In this document: positions 29,609-39,169 of the stretch, piece after piece
How the letters are laid out: each line of letters starts with the position of its first letter
Position numbering within the stretch: position 1 is the first letter of the stretch
Assembly (NCBI RefSeq): GCF_027571385.1
Contig: NZ_CP085636.1
Coordinates: 3,224,001 to 3,288,000 of the forward strand
Direction: 5' to 3'
From: Shewanella sp. MTB7
Lineage (GTDB): Bacteria; Pseudomonadota; Gammaproteobacteria; Enterobacterales; Shewanellaceae
DNA: 64,000 nucleotides
The notes under the pieces: generated by a model
The model's input: only the letters and a program-made list of their open reading frames with translations
Databases searched by the model: none
What the model was told of the DNA's origin: nothing
Translations under genes and position numbers: made by a program

Positions 29609-32230
29609 TTAAGCCGCAGAAGATGACTCAAGGAAGTCTTGAGCAAAACGTTGCAATATTCCGCCCGCCTCATAAATCGATGCCTCTTCAGCCGTATCTA
29701 ATCGACACTTCACCGCGACTTCGATTTGCTCGCCACTCTTACGAGTGATAATCACGCTCAAAATAGCACCTGGTATACGCTCGCCTATGACATCATAAGT
29801 TTCAGTACCGTCGATTTGATAGGTATGGCGGTTTTCACCATTAGTGAACTCTAGCGGCAGTACACCCATTCCTACTAGATTGGTACGGTGAATACGCTCA
29901 AAACCTTCAGCAACAATCACTTCAACTCCAGCTAAACGGACACCTTTTGCAGCCCAGTCTCGACTTGAACCTTGACCATAATCAGCGCCCGCGATAATGA
30001 TAAGGGGTTGCTTACGCTCCATATAGGTCTCAATCGCTTCCCACATGCGTGAAATTTGACCTTCAGGCTCAATACGGGCCAGCGATCCTTGCTTAACTTC
30101 AGACAACCCGCCTTTACCAAGGTGAGTCACCATCTCATTAAACAGCTTAGGGTTAGCGAACGTTGCTCGTTGAGCCGTTAAATGATCGCCACGATGAGTG
30201 GCATACGAGTTAAAGTCCACCTCAGGCAATCCCATTTTATCCAGATATGCCCCAGCCGCACTGTCGAGCATAATTGCATTTGAAGGAGAAAGGTGATCGG
30301 TCGTAATGTTATCGCCAAGTACTGCCAGTGGACGCATCCCTTTCATGGTGCGCTCACCTGCTAAAGCACCTTCCCAATAAGGAGGACGACGAATGTAAGT
30401 GCTCTGTGGACGCCATTGATACTGTGGATCCACATCTGTGCCGTATTCGACTTTAATATCAAACATAGGCTCATAGACTTTACGAAACTGCTCCGGCTTT
30501 ACACTCGCTGCAACCACTGCATCTATCTCTTCATCTGATGGCCAGATATCTTTGAGGGTGATCTCATTACCTTGGTTGTCTGTTCCTAAGCTATCTTTCT
30601 CAATATCGAAACGAATAGTTCCCGCAATGGCATAAGCAACAACCAGAGGCGGTGAAGCTAAGAAGGCCTGCTTGGCATAAGGGTGAATACGACCATCGAA
30701 GTTGCGATTACCTGAAAGTACCGCTGTTGTATAAAGGTCGCGATCGATCACTTCCTGCTGAATAACTGGATCTAATGCCCCACTCATCCCGTTACAAGTC
30801 GTGCAAGCAAAGCCAACGATACCAAACCCAAGTTGCTCTAGTTCTGACAGTAATTGTGCATCTTCAAGATACAACTGCACCGTTTTTGAGCCTGGCGCCA
30901 AAGAGGTTTTAACCCAAGGCTTACGCGTTAACCCTTTTGCGTTAGCATTACGGGCAAGTAAACCTGCCGCAATCACATTGCGTGGGTTTGAGGTGTTAGT
31001 ACAACTGGTAATAGCAGCAATGATGCAGGCGCCATCAGGCATTAACCCTGCTTCAGTCTCTTGTTCACTGCCATAATCACCACTAATGCCCTTTACAGCG
31101 AGATCACTGGTCGATACACGGCGGTGCGGATTAGAAGGCCCTGCGATGTTACGACCAACCGATGATAAATCAAAACTCAGTACACGCTCATATTCTGCAT
31201 TTTTAAGGCTATCAGCCCATAAACCGCTTTGCTTCGCATAGATTTCAACTAGCTTAATCTGACTTTCATCTCGACCCGTTAACTTAAGGTAATCAATGGT
31301 TTTCTCATCTATATAGAACATAGCCGCTGTTGCGCCAAATTCAGGTGTCATATTCGAGATCGTTGCACGATCGCCCAAGGTAAGATTAGCTGCGCCTTCA
31401 CCATAAAACTCTAAATAGGTCGACACGACTTTTTCATTACGTAAAAATTCAGTAATCGCCAATACAATATCTGTCGCCATGATACCCGGTTGACGTTTAC
31501 CCACTAGTTCGACGCCTACAATATCAGGAAGACGCATATAAGAAGGCCGACCTAGCATGACACTTTCAGCTTCAAGACCACCTACACCAATCGCGATCAC
31601 GCCCAGTGCATCCACATGAGGTGTATGACTGTCTGTCCCCACTAAAGTATCTGGAAAAGCGACACCATCCAAGGATTGAATCACTGGCGACATCTTCTCA
31701 AGGTTAATCTGATGCATAATGCCATTACCCGGCTGGATCACGTCGATATTTTTGAATGCTGTTTTAGTCCAGTTGATAAAATGAAATCTGTCTTCGTTAC
31801 GTCTATCTTCAATCGCGCGGTTTTTATCAAATGCATCTTTTTCAAAACCTGCATGCTCAACGGCAAGAGAGTGATCGACAATCAACTGCGTCGGCACCAC
31901 AGGGTTCACTTTCGATGGGTCACCACCTTTGTCAGCTATGGCATCCCGAAGACCAGCAAGATCAACTAAAGCGGTTTGTCCCAAAATGTCATGACACACC
32001 ACGCGGGCTGGATACCAAGGAAAGTCCAAATCACGTTTGCGCATGATGATCTGTTCAAGACAAGCGGTGAGTTTATCTGGCGCACAACGGCGTACTAAGT
32101 TTTCAGCATATACACGGCAAGTATAAGGTAGCTTGTCATAGGCACCCGGCGTAATAGTATCAACAGCTGCACGAGTATCGAAATAGTCGAGTTCAGTACC
32201 CGGTAAAGATTTACGGTAGGTGGTATTCAT
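29609..32230 (-). CDS. acnD: AcnD, 2-methylcitrate dehydratase (Fe-S dependent)
   Basis: A 873-residue aconitase-family enzyme that dehydrates 2-methylcitrate. Iron-sulfur ligands are in AITSCTNTSNP (about residue 407) and FACTTCNGMSG (about 473-480). The C-terminal swivel domain has GADYGQGSSRDWAAKG. The start is the ATG at 32230 (MNTTYRKSLPGTELDY); the frame extends four codons further to a TTG. It is the AcnD type rather than AcnA because it is followed by prpF, the pairing known in Shewanella. Confidence 0.96.
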   Translation of the reverse strand: MNTTYRKSLPGTELDYFDTRAAVDTITPGAYDKLPYTCRVYAENLVRRCAPDKLTACLEQIIMRKRDLDFPWYPARVVCHDILGQTALVDLAGLRDAIADKGGDPSKVNPVVPTQLIVDHSLAVEHAGFEKDAFDKNRAIEDRRNEDRFHFINWTKTAFKNIDVIQPGNGIMHQINLEKMSPVIQSLDGVAFPDTLVGTDSHTPHVDALGVIAIGVGGLEAESVMLGRPSYMRLPDIVGVELVGKRQPGIMATDIVLAITEFLRNEKVVSTYLEFYGEGAANLTLGDRATISNMTPEFGATAAMFYIDEKTIDYLKLTGRDESQIKLVEIYAKQSGLWADSLKNAEYERVLSFDLSSVGRNIAGPSNPHRRVSTSDLAVKGISGDYGSEQETEAGLMPDGACIIAAITSCTNTSNPRNVIAAGLLARNANAKGLTRKPWVKTSLAPGSKTVQLYLEDAQLLSELEQLGFGIVGFACTTCNGMSGALDPVIQQEVIDRDLYTTAVLSGNRNFDGRIHPYAKQAFLASPPLVVAYAIAGTIRFDIEKDSLGTDNQGNEITLKDIWPSDEEIDAVVAASVKPEQFRKVYEPMFDIKVEYGTDVDPQYQWRPQSTYIRRPPYWEGALAGERTMKGMRPLAVLGDNITTDHLSPSNAIMLDSAAGAYLDKMGLPEVDFNSYATHRGDHLTAQRATFANPKLFNEMVTHLGKGGLSEVKQGSLARIEPEGQISRMWEAIETYMERKQPLIIIAGADYGQGSSRDWAAKGVRLAGVEVIVAEGFERIHRTNLVGMGVLPLEFTNGENRHTYQIDGTETYDVIGERIPGAILSVIITRKSGEQIEVAVKCRLDTAEEASIYEAGGILQRFAQDFLESSSAA

Positions 32231-32400
32231 AAGGTGTTCCAATTTTATATCTAAGGTACTAGGGCGTTACGCTGCCAGAGAGGGCTTCGCCCTGCTATAC
32301 AATCAAAAGATAAAACGAGCAGCGTATTTATCCTTTGACCGTATAGGATCTAGCAGGAGCATAGTGACACTCTCGCTGTGACCAAAATCACGTTCTAGCT

Positions 32401-32427
32401 TCTAGAATCTAGAATCTAGAATCTAGG
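32401..32427. repeat. Short tandem TCTAGAA repeat
   Basis: Three exact copies of TCTAGAA and a fourth TCTAGG in the 213-bp prpC-acnD gap. Each unit contains the palindrome CTAG. No function evident. Confidence 0.85.
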
Positions 32428-32443
32428 TCCTATGCCCTATCCT

Positions 32444-33568
32444 CTATCTTTCACTAATAGGCTTAACACTTCTAGGCTCTGCTCCCGTATAATCAGCACT
32501 TGGACGAATGATACGGTTATTGGAGCGCTGCTCCATCACATGAGCAGCCCAACCTGTTAGTCGTGAACAGACAAAAATAGGCGTAAACAATTTAGTGGGA
32601 ATACCCATAAAATGGTAAGCCGATGCATGGAAAAAATCAGCATTACAGAACAGTTTCTTGGTGTCCCACATAAACTCTTCACAAGCCACGGATATGTCGT
32701 ACAAAGACATGTCACCATTTTCATGGGCTAGCTTTTCTGACCAAGCTTTAATAATGACGTTACGAGGATCTGATGTACGGTAAATCGCATGACCGAATCC
32801 CATGATCTTCTCTTTACGTTCAAGCATGCCTGCCATTTGGATTTTCGCGTCCGCAGGTGATGAGAATTGTTGAATCATAGCCATAGCAGCTTCGTTAGCA
32901 CCGCCATGCAGTGGTCCACGCAAAGTACCAATAGCACCAGTAATACAAGAATACATATCCGATAGTGTCGATGCACAAACACGTGCAGTAAAAGTAGAGG
33001 CATTAAACTCATGCTCAGCATACAAAATTAATGACACATCCATCACGCGTCTATGTTGCTCCGACGGCGCTTTACCGTTCAGTAGATGCAAGAAATGACC
33101 TGCAAGTGAGCCCTCATTGGTAACACAATCTATCTCTACACCTTCATGGGAGAATTTATACCAGTAACACATAATGGCAGGGAAAGCAGAAAGCAAACGA
33201 TTAGCAGCTTGAGTTTGTTCACTAAAATCGACTTCAGGCTCTAAATTTCCTAAAAAAGAGCAACCGGTTCGCATCACATCCATCGGATGAGCATCAGCAG
33301 GTATGCGTTGTAGCACCTCTTTCAATGCTTGAGGAAGATCACGTTGGGCCATGAGTTCAGTTTTATAAGCATCAAGTTGTGTGCTATTAGGTAACTCACC
33401 GTTGAATAGCAGATATGCCACCTCTTCAAACGTAGTGTTATCAGCTAAATCTGCCACGTCATAACCGCAATAGGTTAATCCAGATCCAGACTTGCCCACA
33501 GTACATAGCGATGTATCTCCAGCACTTTGACCACGAAGACCTGCACCACTTAGTTTCTTGTCTACCAT
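32444..33568 (-). CDS. prpC: 2-methylcitrate synthase
   Basis: A 374-residue citrate-synthase-family enzyme that condenses propionyl-CoA with oxaloacetate. Active-site motifs include LYAEHEFNASTFTARV, GAIGTLRGPLHGGANEAAM and MGFGHAIYRTSDPR, with catalytic His in each and Asp in the C-terminal FFHASAYHFMGIP region. Short length and LHGGANE fit PrpC rather than GltA. Preceded by AGAGGAA; follows prpB after 98 bp. Confidence 0.96.
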   Translation of the reverse strand: MVDKKLSGAGLRGQSAGDTSLCTVGKSGSGLTYCGYDVADLADNTTFEEVAYLLFNGELPNSTQLDAYKTELMAQRDLPQALKEVLQRIPADAHPMDVMRTGCSFLGNLEPEVDFSEQTQAANRLLSAFPAIMCYWYKFSHEGVEIDCVTNEGSLAGHFLHLLNGKAPSEQHRRVMDVSLILYAEHEFNASTFTARVCASTLSDMYSCITGAIGTLRGPLHGGANEAAMAMIQQFSSPADAKIQMAGMLERKEKIMGFGHAIYRTSDPRNVIIKAWSEKLAHENGDMSLYDISVACEEFMWDTKKLFCNADFFHASAYHFMGIPTKLFTPIFVCSRLTGWAAHVMEQRSNNRIIRPSADYTGAEPRSVKPISER

Positions 33569-33666
33569 AACTTGTTCCTCTTCTTTGTTGATCTACTTAT
33601 GCTCAGGCTATTGTGTTTTGTTGCCTTATTATTGATACATAAGCTGTAGGGTTCATATCATTGTGA

Positions 33667-34545
33667 TTACTTGTTTTTACCTTCAGCAAACAAACTGTCT
33701 AACTTCTCTTCGTAGTCGTGATATCCAAGATAGTTATACAGATCCATACGCGTCTGCATTGAATCGACTACCGCTTTTTGATCGCCATTTTCGAGTATTG
33801 ATGAATACACCATCTCGGCAGCCTTGTTCATGGCACGAAATGCACTTAAAGGATAAAGCACCATGTCAGCGCCCCACTCTCCAAGCTGCTGCTTGTTCCA
33901 AAGTTCTGTTTGACCAAACTCTGTAATATTTGCCAAAATCGGCACATCTAAGGCTGCTGAAAAAGCGCGATAATGTGCTTCAGTTTTGACTGCTTCAGCA
34001 AAGATCCCATCAGCGCCAGCAGCGACATAGGCTTTAGCACGCTCAATCGCGGCTTCAAGTCCTTCTTGTGCAAATGAATCTGTGCGGGCCATGATGAAAA
34101 AATCTGGATCGGTGCGAGCATCAACCGCCGCCTTAATGCGGTCAACCATCTCTTCCGTAGACACGATCTCTTTATTAGGACGGTGACCACAGCGCTTTTG
34201 AGCAACTTGATCTTCCATATGAACCGCAGCAGCGCCAGCTTTCTCCATATCACGAATGGTCTTGGCAATATTAAAAGCTCCGCCCCAACCTGTATCAATA
34301 TCAACAAGTAATGGTAGGTCACATGCAGAGGTAATGCGCTGAACATCAACAATCACATCATTGAGTGATGTCATGCCAAGATCTGGCAATCCGTAAGATG
34401 CATTCGCAACGCCGCCACCAGATAGGTAGATGGCCTGATGACCGATCTGTTTGGCCATCATGGCCGTATAGGCATTAATAGTACCGACTATTTGCAGTGG
34501 CTTATTATCTACTAATGCTTGACGGAACTTTTTCCCTGCACTCAT
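33667..34545 (-). CDS. prpB: 2-methylisocitrate lyase
   Basis: A 292-residue isocitrate-lyase-superfamily enzyme that splits 2-methylisocitrate into pyruvate and succinate. The catalytic cysteine lies in KRCGHRPNK near residue 120, with metal-binding Asp residues in DIDTGWGG and [17 protein letters not shown] matches the family. GGAG lies upstream of the ATG. It is the first enzyme gene of the operon, 47 bp after the regulator. Confidence 0.97.
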   Translation of the reverse strand: MSAGKKFRQALVDNKPLQIVGTINAYTAMMAKQIGHQAIYLSGGGVANASYGLPDLGMTSLNDVIVDVQRITSACDLPLLVDIDTGWGGAFNIAKTIRDMEKAGAAAVHMEDQVAQKRCGHRPNKEIVSTEEMVDRIKAAVDARTDPDFFIMARTDSFAQEGLEAAIERAKAYVAAGADGIFAEAVKTEAHYRAFSAALDVPILANITEFGQTELWNKQQLGEWGADMVLYPLSAFRAMNKAAEMVYSSILENGDQKAVVDSMQTRMDLYNYLGYHDYEEKLDSLFAEGKNK

Positions 34546-34592
34546 CTTCGTCTCCTTAAGCTAGTTCTTAAACTAGATACATAAATAGGGTG

Positions 34593-35255
34593 TTAACTCT
34601 TAACAAGTTTGGCTTCTACATTCTTCTTTGAATACATTATGTGGCGACGCATCAGCATTTCAGCGAGCTCTTCGTCACGATTAGATATGGCTTGCACTAT
34701 ATGTCTATGTTCATCAAAGGCTGTGGTGATCCTCGGCCCTGACATACCAAGCTGGACTCGATACATACGGACCAGATGATAGATCCCATCGATCAGCATT
34801 GTAATTAGGTGTTTATTTTTACTGCCCAAGATGATGCGATAATGAAAATCAACATCACCCGCTTCTTGATAATATGATTCACCGGTTTTCACTTTTTGAA
34901 AATGGCAATTGAGTAACATGTTAAGATCATCGATCTCTTCGGGTGCCATATTTTTAGCGGCGAGACGAGCCGCCATGCCTTCTAATGACTCTCGCACTTG
35001 GTAGAGATCAATTAGACCTGCTGACGTTAGCGCTACGACTCGGGCCCCGATATTAGCTTTGCGCTCAACAAGGTTACATGACTCTAATCGATTAATAGCT
35101 TCACGAATAATTGCACGACTGACACAGTACTTTGTCGACAACTCCGTTTCGCTTAATTTAGATCCCGCGAAAATACCACCTTCAACAATATCTTTTCGTA
35201 GCTGAAAAAATGTTTTATCTGCAGTAGTTACAGGTTCTTCATCGAAAAATGTCAT
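34593..35255 (-). CDS. GntR/FadR-type regulator of the propionate operon
   Basis: A 220-residue GntR protein. The winged helix covers residues 10-75 with LSETELSTKYCVSRAIIREAINRLE, and the helical FCD ligand domain follows with metal-binding-type residues in YQEAGDVDFHYRI. In Shewanella-type genomes a GntR protein, instead of the sigma-54 activator PrpR of enterics, heads the prp operon and is thought to respond to a methylcitrate-pathway metabolite. Three TTGTCGACAA palindromes lie around its start (35132, 35283, 35335) and are likely autoregulatory operators. Confidence 0.85.
   Translation of the reverse strand: MTFFDEEPVTTADKTFFQLRKDIVEGGIFAGSKLSETELSTKYCVSRAIIREAINRLESCNLVERKANIGARVVALTSAGLIDLYQVRESLEGMAARLAAKNMAPEEIDDLNMLLNCHFQKVKTGESYYQEAGDVDFHYRIILGSKNKHLITMLIDGIYHLVRMYRVQLGMSGPRITTAFDEHRHIVQAISNRDEELAEMLMRRHIMYSKKNVEAKLVKS
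35132..35141. promoter_or_regulatory. TTGTCGACAA palindrome inside the GntR gene
   Basis: A perfect 10-bp palindrome identical to the two upstream sites, located about 40 codons into the regulator gene. It may be an auxiliary operator for repression by looping or roadblock, or a chance match. Confidence 0.4.
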
Positions 35256-35282
35256 AATCCACTAACAATTACCTTACAATAC

Positions 35283-35294
35283 ATTGTCGACAAT
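35283..35294. promoter_or_regulatory. Candidate GntR operator 1
   Basis: Perfect 12-bp palindrome ATTGTCGACAAT 28 bp upstream of the regulator start. GntR/FCD regulators commonly bind short palindromes of the TTGTNNACAA type. Confidence 0.65.
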
Positions 35295-35334
35295 ATAGCC
35301 AAGTATTTCATGTTGGTCAATAATAAACCCAGAG

Positions 35335-35346
35335 ATTGTCGACAAA
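35335..35346. promoter_or_regulatory. Candidate GntR operator 2
   Basis: TTGTCGACAA at 35336-35345, centre-to-centre 52 bp (about five helical turns) from operator 1. The pair may control both the prp operon and the divergent gene at 35568. Confidence 0.65.
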
Positions 35347-35567
35347 AAGTTAATTAGTGTCGCGATTTTGGAACGCAATAGTTATGAAACAGAAGGTGAT
35401 ATTGGCTCAAAACCATGCCAATTTGGCCAATCTAAAAAAATTGAGGGTTTGTTAGTCTCTTGAATTTACAAATAAGCTGCATATTGGTACATTCCAAGCA
35501 CAGCAGTATCAATAGGTAACATGCTTGATAATCACCACTGACCTAATCATTCACACTAAAGGTTCTA

Positions 35568-36431
35568 ATGCAGATAGTTAATTCCCCCTGTCAATCATCT
35601 CTATTTACCACAGCAACCATTGTAGGAAATGCGTCTGGAAATTGGGATATTGCATCAAATGGCGTTACCTTCATTTTTAATGGTACCCAGTCTCCAAACA
35701 GTAAAGACAATACTCATGATTCGCTGATCAATATCTCCAACGGTCCATTTGTTGGATCCAAAGCCCCTTTTGTTGTCACTGGATTTTTGGACGAGCCAGA
35801 AGAAACGTTATTAACACAGCAATTAGTAGAAGTCGCAGAGCGATTGGAATTAAGCCTCAATTGTTGGCCATCAACAGGATTGGTTACCACTGTACTCATG
35901 ACTCAGTTATCTGAGCAATTACATGTTAAACGCATGTCTTTACTGCCGAGTCTCAGTCGTGATCTGATGATGTCCAAGCAAGAGCATTTGCCTTGCATGG
36001 TGCATAATTGGCTAGGTGAACGCCGAATAGCATTAACACTACAGACACATAACCTGAATTGGAAAGAACTCTACTTAACCGAGCCTGCGCGTAATAATAC
36101 AACAGCCATAGACCCTAGTTCGACGTCATCGATAGATAGCCAATGCCCATTTACTCAATTGATAGAGATAGGAAAGCACGTTGATTGTTCAGAACAACAA
36201 CGCCAACAATCAATATCAAACTTAGAGGAGATGTCATCTAGCCATATCTCATGTTGGCTTAATCATTCAACTCAAGAGAAACTGCTAACCTGCGAAAACC
36301 TTTTTTTCAATCAAACACCAGAATTAACGCCAACTTACTGGTATTTGTTAAATAACCTCGCTTCGCAATATCTTGATGGGATCCGTCAACGACTTGCATA
36401 TTGCCAACAGATGCTAATTAGTGAGAGTTAA
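35568..36431 (+). CDS. Uncharacterised protein, 287 residues
   Basis: AAAGG precedes the ATG at good spacing and the frame is long and free of overlap, so the gene is probably real. I recognise no domain. There is no signal peptide or membrane helix. Visible features are an N-terminal beta-rich part (VVTGFLDEPEETLLTQQ), a middle helical part with several cysteines, and a C-terminal helix (QYLDGIRQRLAYCQQMLI). Its divergent position from the prp regulator, with two operators between, suggests it may respond to propionate metabolites, but no function is claimed. Confidence 0.7.
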   Translation: MQIVNSPCQSSLFTTATIVGNASGNWDIASNGVTFIFNGTQSPNSKDNTHDSLINISNGPFVGSKAPFVVTGFLDEPEETLLTQQLVEVAERLELSLNCWPSTGLVTTVLMTQLSEQLHVKRMSLLPSLSRDLMMSKQEHLPCMVHNWLGERRIALTLQTHNLNWKELYLTEPARNNTTAIDPSSTSSIDSQCPFTQLIEIGKHVDCSEQQRQQSISNLEEMSSSHISCWLNHSTQEKLLTCENLFFNQTPELTPTYWYLLNNLASQYLDGIRQRLAYCQQMLISES

Positions 36432-36538
36432 CAAACCCTTTCAGCCACAATGACCTGTCGAAGTTACTTCTTGCTGTGTATTTATTACTAACAATGTCCC
36501 AATAGCGAAACATTGTTAGTAACATGCAGCTAACCGAA

Positions 36539-37774
36539 CTAATAGTGTTTTGACATAGCCAATGCAGCTACACCTGAGTCTACAGCGGCTTGCGCAACGG
36601 CTTTAGCCACTCTATTACACAGCCTAGGATCCATAGGACGGGGAATAATATAGTCGCGACTGAAGCTCAGTGTGCTCTCATCACTCGCTTGTAGCACACT
36701 TTCCGGTACGGGCTCTTTTGCCAGTGAACGTATTGCATCAACGGCAGCTAACTTCATTTCATTGTTTATCTTCCGCGCTCGTACATCTAATGCACCTCTG
36801 AAGATAAACGGAAAACAGAGCACATTATTGACTTGATTTGGATAATCAGAACGACCCGTTGCCATGATCAAATCATTTCTGATTGAATGCGCAAGCTCTG
36901 GCTTTATTTCAGGATCTGGGTTTGAGCAAGCAAATACAATCGGCCTAACAGCCATTTTAGATAACTGCTCAGCAGAAAGTAAATTAGGTCCCGACACACC
37001 AATGAACACATCAGCTCCCTCAATGACATCATCTAAGGTGCGCTTATCAGTATTATTGGCAAACTGTGTTTTATACTCATTAAGATCGGTTCGTCGAGTA
37101 TGCACGACCCCTTTAGTGTCGAGCATATAAATATTTTCACGCTTAGCGCCACATTGGATTAGCAAGTCCATGCAAGCTATCGCCGCAGCCCCCGCTCCCA
37201 AACAGACGATGTCCACGTGGCTAATCTCTTTATCTTGTACCTCTAACGCATTGAGCATAGCAGCGGCTGTCACAATCGCGGTACCATGCTGATCATCATG
37301 AAATATGGGAACATTACAGCGCTCTTGTAAGGCTTTTTCTATCACAAAACAATCTGGGGCTTTGATATCTTCAAGATTAATTCCCCCAAAAGTGTCAGCA
37401 ATACTTGCGACAGTGTTAATGAACTCATCTGGGGTATCATGAGTCACTTCAATATCAAACGAATCGATATTGGCAAAGCGTTTAAATAGCAGCGCCTTCC
37501 CCTCCATCACAGGCTTTGATGCCATAGGCCCCAAATTCCCTAAACCCAACACTGCACTGCCATTTGATATCACTGCAACACTGTTGCCTTTACCTGTGTA
37601 CTTATAAACGTTTTCTATGTTAGCGGCAATTTCTCGACAAGGCTCTGCCACACCTGGACTATATGCAAGCGATAGATCATCACTCGTTTCAGCCTGAGTC
37701 GTTATTTCGACCGCAATTTTCCCTGGAGTGGGATATGAATGGTAATCCAGCGCGCGTTGTTTCAAATTGCTCAT
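36539..37774 (-). CDS. maeB: NAD(P)-dependent malic enzyme, short form
   Basis: A 411-residue enzyme that oxidatively decarboxylates malate to pyruvate. The N-terminal malic domain has AYSPGVAEPC, GNLGPMASKPVMEGKALLFK and ALQERCNVPIFHDDQHGTAIV (shorter runs within), and the NAD-binding domain has VCLGAGAAAIA and VFIGVSGPN. It lacks the phosphotransacetylase-like C-terminal half of enteric MaeB. The start at 37774 (MSNLKQRALDYH) has AAGGA eight bases upstream and matches the family better than the frame start 19 codons earlier. It could route malate made from glyoxylate to pyruvate. Confidence 0.93.
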   Translation of the reverse strand: MSNLKQRALDYHSYPTPGKIAVEITTQAETSDDLSLAYSPGVAEPCREIAANIENVYKYTGKGNSVAVISNGSAVLGLGNLGPMASKPVMEGKALLFKRFANIDSFDIEVTHDTPDEFINTVASIADTFGGINLEDIKAPDCFVIEKALQERCNVPIFHDDQHGTAIVTAAAMLNALEVQDKEISHVDIVCLGAGAAAIACMDLLIQCGAKRENIYMLDTKGVVHTRRTDLNEYKTQFANNTDKRTLDDVIEGADVFIGVSGPNLLSAEQLSKMAVRPIVFACSNPDPEIKPELAHSIRNDLIMATGRSDYPNQVNNVLCFPFIFRGALDVRARKINNEMKLAAVDAIRSLAKEPVPESVLQASDESTLSFSRDYIIPRPMDPRLCNRVAKAVAQAAVDSGVAALAMSKHY

Positions 37775-37913
37775 AAGTGATCCTTCGATGATGTATTCCT
37801 GTTGACTGAACTGCAGATAAGATTGCGCCAAAAACGCCTACGTTATTTGGGCAAAAAGCGGGTATTAATCGGTAGTAGAATCTCTATTTGTGTAGAGCAA
37901 CTCGTTGAGTGGC

Positions 37914-37947
37914 AGCCAGTGCTCATTAAGATTAATGAGCACTGGCT
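37914..37947. repeat. Long perfect inverted repeat between maeB and the Tsx-like gene
   Basis: Sixteen-base arms AGCCAGTGCTCATTAA and TTAATGAGCACTGGCT separated by only two bases. It would form a very stable hairpin in RNA of either strand, 22 bp after the Tsx-like stop codon on the minus strand. It has only weak T runs (GTTTTC on the plus side), so it may be a terminator, an mRNA 3' stabiliser or a protein-binding palindrome. Confidence 0.75.
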
Positions 37948-37969
37948 CGAGTTTTCGACTGATTTTAGA

Positions 37970-38809
37970 TCAGAAGCGCCATACCGCTAAAAATTGTGCG
38001 GCATTATCATCAGTGCCTTTCTCACCAAGTTTATTTTTCCAGTATTGATACTCAATACCAACAAACAATTGATTGGCATTCGTGCCTAATAGCTCACCTA
38101 AATCTAAACGGAGTTGTGGTTGAAATAAGATCCAGTACTCAAGATCTGTCATACCAAAATTATTGGTCTGTTCACGACCATCGATATACTCCAAGTGTCC
38201 CTCAATACTCCAACTCGTGGAACCGAGCTTGAAAGGATAGGCCCAGGCAAAATCAACCATATAGCTAGATTCTTCATTAACGATAGTAAAAACTGATGAA
38301 GAGGCACTACCACCACCTTGGTGTATGTATCCAGTCACATTAATCTGTGCGAAAGCGAAGCCTGGCAAATCGAGTGAAAACTTAACGCCTGGTAGAAGCC
38401 ACGCACTATCAACTTCAGGTGCAAAGTTAAAACCTGCCACAACACCAATATCTTTTACTGGGCCGAAAGAGAGGTCATTGCCAGTAATGGCCCCCAAACT
38501 AAAGTTTGAATACCACTCACCATAGAATGCACTACTATCCTCAACTGGAAAATTAGCATCCTCATTGACATCGTAACGGCTGTAGTCAATGAAAAAGAAG
38601 TTATCACCGTAATCCCAACCACCAGCATGTTGGAAAGTCACAATAGTAGTAGTAGCAGTGCCCCCAGTACCAACAACCTCCAATTCACCCAGTGTTTGTA
38701 ATTGCACTTCGGTGTTGCTCCAGTTCTCTGCAGTAGCATTTGTCGTTATTAGTGCTGACGATGCAATTAAGATTGTAGTGATAGCACTCACTGTTTTACA
38801 GAACTTCAT
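37970..38809 (-). CDS. Tsx/OmpK-like nucleoside-type outer-membrane channel
   Basis: A 279-residue outer-membrane beta-barrel. The N-terminus is a signal peptide ending near TTNATA. The motifs HAGGWDYGDNFFFIDYSRYD and LSFGPVKDIG are of the Tsx/OmpK family (Tsx has LTNTDLSFGPFKEW at the same place), and the chain ends in WRF as barrel proteins do. Tsx in E. coli passes nucleosides, so this protein may bring purine nucleosides into the periplasm, fitting the AzgA permease and purine catabolism genes nearby. The start at 38809 has AAGGA seven bases upstream. Confidence 0.8.
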   Translation of the reverse strand: MKFCKTVSAITTILIASSALITTNATAENWSNTEVQLQTLGELEVVGTGGTATTTIVTFQHAGGWDYGDNFFFIDYSRYDVNEDANFPVEDSSAFYGEWYSNFSLGAITGNDLSFGPVKDIGVVAGFNFAPEVDSAWLLPGVKFSLDLPGFAFAQINVTGYIHQGGGSASSSVFTIVNEESSYMVDFAWAYPFKLGSTSWSIEGHLEYIDGREQTNNFGMTDLEYWILFQPQLRLDLGELLGTNANQLFVGIEYQYWKNKLGEKGTDDNAAQFLAVWRF

Positions 38810-39169
38810 AACCATTCCTTCTTAATTATTATATTTATATTCATTACTGAATATCATTATTATTAAAGTATTCAGCGATTAAATTTATAAAGCACAATAA
38901 AACTAATAAATTTATTAATTCCAGATTTATTCAAATTCTTATTTCATGACTAATGAAACAGAAAAGATAAAACTGTTAACGACAAGTTGCGCCTGACTAA
39001 ATCTTAACCAAGCTTACAAATCCTGACATCTGTGTCAACTCAATTTTTTTATAGAAATACAGTGACCATTTTTTGTTTAAACTCCACACACCCACAAACT
39101 TGACACTTGTGACAGGTTTTGGTATCAAATGTTAACCAGACAACACTCCATCTAATAAAGGCATATAAA
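38810..39169. other. Spacer upstream of the bhcA-like gene
   Basis: AT-rich divergent promoter region between the Tsx-like gene and the aminotransferase. It contains an inverted repeat TTTCAT-GACTA-ATGAAA at 38942-38958, which is related to but spaced differently from the TTYCA-N5-TGRAA sites further right. No gene seen. Confidence 0.5.

Noticed and set aside
38942-38958. TTTCAT-GACTA-ATGAAA as a sixth IclR operator
   Set aside because: The arms resemble the operator family, but the spacing between TTTCA and TGAAA is seven, not five, so it was not counted.
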